Positions 62,816-64,000 of a stretch of DNA of 64,000 nucleotides are shown one piece after another; the stretch's first letter is position 1, and the number at the start of each line of letters is the position of its first letter. The translations under genes were made by a program, and so were the position numbers. The notes under the pieces were generated by a model, which made no database searches, was not told the DNA's origin, and saw only the letters and a list, made by a program, of their open reading frames with translations. The stretch is from Agrobacterium rubi TR3 = NBRC 13261 (lineage in GTDB: Bacteria; Pseudomonadota; Alphaproteobacteria; Rhizobiales; Rhizobiaceae): NCBI RefSeq assembly GCF_000739935.1, contig NZ_BBJU01000002.1, positions 1 to 64,000 of the forward strand, read 5' to 3'.

Positions 62816-63946
62816 TTAAGCAGCCGCGGCGGCACACGCGTTAAAGCTATTCTCCAGCTTTTCGCGATCCAGGTTGCGGCCGATGAAGACGAGGCGGGAC
62901 TCGTGCTTCTCGCCGTCCTTCCAAGGGCGCTGGTGATCGCCTTCGATGATCATGTGGACACCCTGAACGACGTAGCGTTCCGCATCGTCCTTGAAGGCGA
63001 TGATGCCCTTGAGGCGCAGAATGTTGGGGCCGTCGGTCTGCGTTACCTTCTGAATCCAAGGGAAGAAACGCTCCGGGTTCATCTCGCCGCCGCGCAACGA
63101 AACCGACTGTACCGTCACATCATGGATAGGCGAGGGGGCGTGGTGGTGTCCATGATCGTGATGATCGTGGCCATGGTGATCATGATCATGCCCGTGGCTA
63201 TGGTCGTGATGGTGGTGATCGTGCCCGTGGTCATGGCTATGGTCGTGTCCGCAATCGGGGCCGCAGACGTGGTCGTCATGTTCCTGTTCGAGGAAGTGCG
63301 GATCGTTTTCCAGCGCCCGTTCCAGATTGAACGCGCCCTGATTGAGCACATGGGCGAGATCGACGCCGGAGCGGCTGGTCTTGTGAATGCGGGCGGATGG
63401 GTTGATGGCGCGCACCACATCTTCGATCACGGCCAGTTCCTGCGGCGTGACAAGATCGGTCTTGTTGATGATGACGACATCGGCAAAAGCGATCTGGTCT
63501 TCGGCTTCGCGGCTATCCTTCAGGCGAAGCGGCAGGTGCTTGGCATCCACCAGCGCGATGACGGCATCGAGCTCGGTCTTGGCACGCACATCGTCATCCA
63601 TGAAAAAGGTCTGAGCGACAGGCACGGGATCGGCAAGGCCGGTGGTCTCGACGATGATGCCATCGAAACGGCCCGGACGGCGCATCAGGCCTTCGACCAC
63701 GCGAATGAGATCGCCGCGCACGGTGCAGCAGACGCAGCCATTGTTCATTTCGTAGATTTCTTCGTCCGATTCGACGATCAGATCGTTATCGATGCCGATT
63801 TCGCCGAATTCATTGACGATGACGGCGTATTTCTTGCCGTGATTTTCCGACAGGATGCGGTTGAGAAGCGTGGTTTTGCCCGCGCCCAGATAGCCCGTCA
63901 ACACGGTAACAGGGATCGGCTTGATGATTGCTGCTGCTTCGGTCAT
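62816..63946 (-). CDS. CobW/COG0523-family GTPase with histidine-rich segment
   Basis: Metallochaperone-type GTPase of 376 residues. Walker A GYLGAGKT is at 18-25, the metal-binding CVCC (C-x-C-C) at 71-74, and the NKTD guanine motif at 161-164. A His-rich insertion at 223-269 contains two dozen histidines in HDH/HGH units plus a CGPDC pair. The C-terminal CobW domain follows (about 276-365). COG0523 proteins deliver Zn, Co or other metals to target enzymes. AGAGG precedes the ATG. A GTPase of this form, next to no cobalamin gene, is more likely zinc-related than cobalt-related. Confidence 0.93.
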   Translation of the reverse strand: MTEAAAIIKPIPVTVLTGYLGAGKTTLLNRILSENHGKKYAVIVNEFGEIGIDNDLIVESDEEIYEMNNGCVCCTVRGDLIRVVEGLMRRPGRFDGIIVETTGLADPVPVAQTFFMDDDVRAKTELDAVIALVDAKHLPLRLKDSREAEDQIAFADVVIINKTDLVTPQELAVIEDVVRAINPSARIHKTSRSGVDLAHVLNQGAFNLERALENDPHFLEQEHDDHVCGPDCGHDHSHDHGHDHHHHDHSHGHDHDHHGHDHHDHGHHHAPSPIHDVTVQSVSLRGGEMNPERFFPWIQKVTQTDGPNILRLKGIIAFKDDAERYVVQGVHMIIEGDHQRPWKDGEKHESRLVFIGRNLDREKLENSFNACAAAAA

Positions 63947-64000
63947 GAGAAACCTCTGAAGATGATGGGCCGCGACGCGGCTTTGAAAGCGTTGTCGTTC

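Noticed and set aside
63120-63260. Tandem repeat or CRISPR-like array inside the CobW gene
   Set aside because: The GTGATCGTG/ATGATC periodicity is the codon-level reflection of the His-Asp tract, with no spacer structure.

Overview
The window looks like chromosomal DNA of a Rhizobiaceae alphaproteobacterium, most likely Agrobacterium or a close Rhizobium. The inference rests on the smoEFGK-mtlK polyol operon, an ExoD-family gene, rhizobial-type sitABCD and metNIQ loci, an alphaproteobacterial-style leader in front of an ornithine decarboxylase, and two families of dispersed palindromic intergenic repeats, one of which resembles RIME elements. I see no rRNA or tRNA gene, no CRISPR array, no insertion sequence and no prophage.

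Layout. 1-2.6 kb: the two permeases of a peptide-type ABC importer, then an ExoD-family membrane protein. 2.7-11.9 kb: a polyol operon with a SorC-type regulator, smoEFGK importer, mannitol 2-dehydrogenase, HAD phosphatase and FGGY pentulose kinase, followed by a convergent RpiR-type regulator. 13-16 kb: CysZ-like protein, endonuclease III, DUF2244 protein and an Ada-like methyltransferase. 16.4-20.3 kb: SorC regulator divergent from transaldolase, then IclR regulator divergent from a short-chain dehydrogenase. 20.5-25.5 kb: DUF1328 protein, sitABCD with two Fur-type palindromes, and a divergent His-rich membrane-anchored protein of unknown function.

25.7-35.7 kb: lysS, gltX, an SLC13-type permease, a TerC protein, and a TetR regulator divergent from an EmrAB-type efflux pair with two operator-like palindromes. 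36-40.1 kb: LacI-type regulator, xylB and xylA, bracketed by copies of the long inverted repeat. 40.1-46.6 kb: a 650-base region with several perfect stem-loops, a nitroreductase, metNIQ, and a CHASE4-type GGDEF-EAL protein.

46.6-64 kb: trhO, a CYTH-CHAD pair, KDPG aldolase, DUF533 protein, GNAT enzymes, ornithine/lysine decarboxylase with a long structured leader, LysR regulator, a DUF1007-NicO metal export pair, a chemoreceptor, a predicted outer-membrane barrel and a Gly-rich secreted peptide in AT-rich DNA, a VOC protein, a WD40 protein and a His-rich CobW-type GTPase.

The theme is carbon acquisition (polyols, xylose, sugar acids) with the enzymes feeding the pentose phosphate and Entner-Doudoroff routes (kinases, transaldolase, KDPG aldolase), together with metal homeostasis (Mn/Fe import, Ni/Co-type export, COG0523 GTPase). 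I found no wholly new multi-gene system. The best leads are the structured region before the nitroreductase, the His-rich protein opposite sitA, and the decarboxylase leader.
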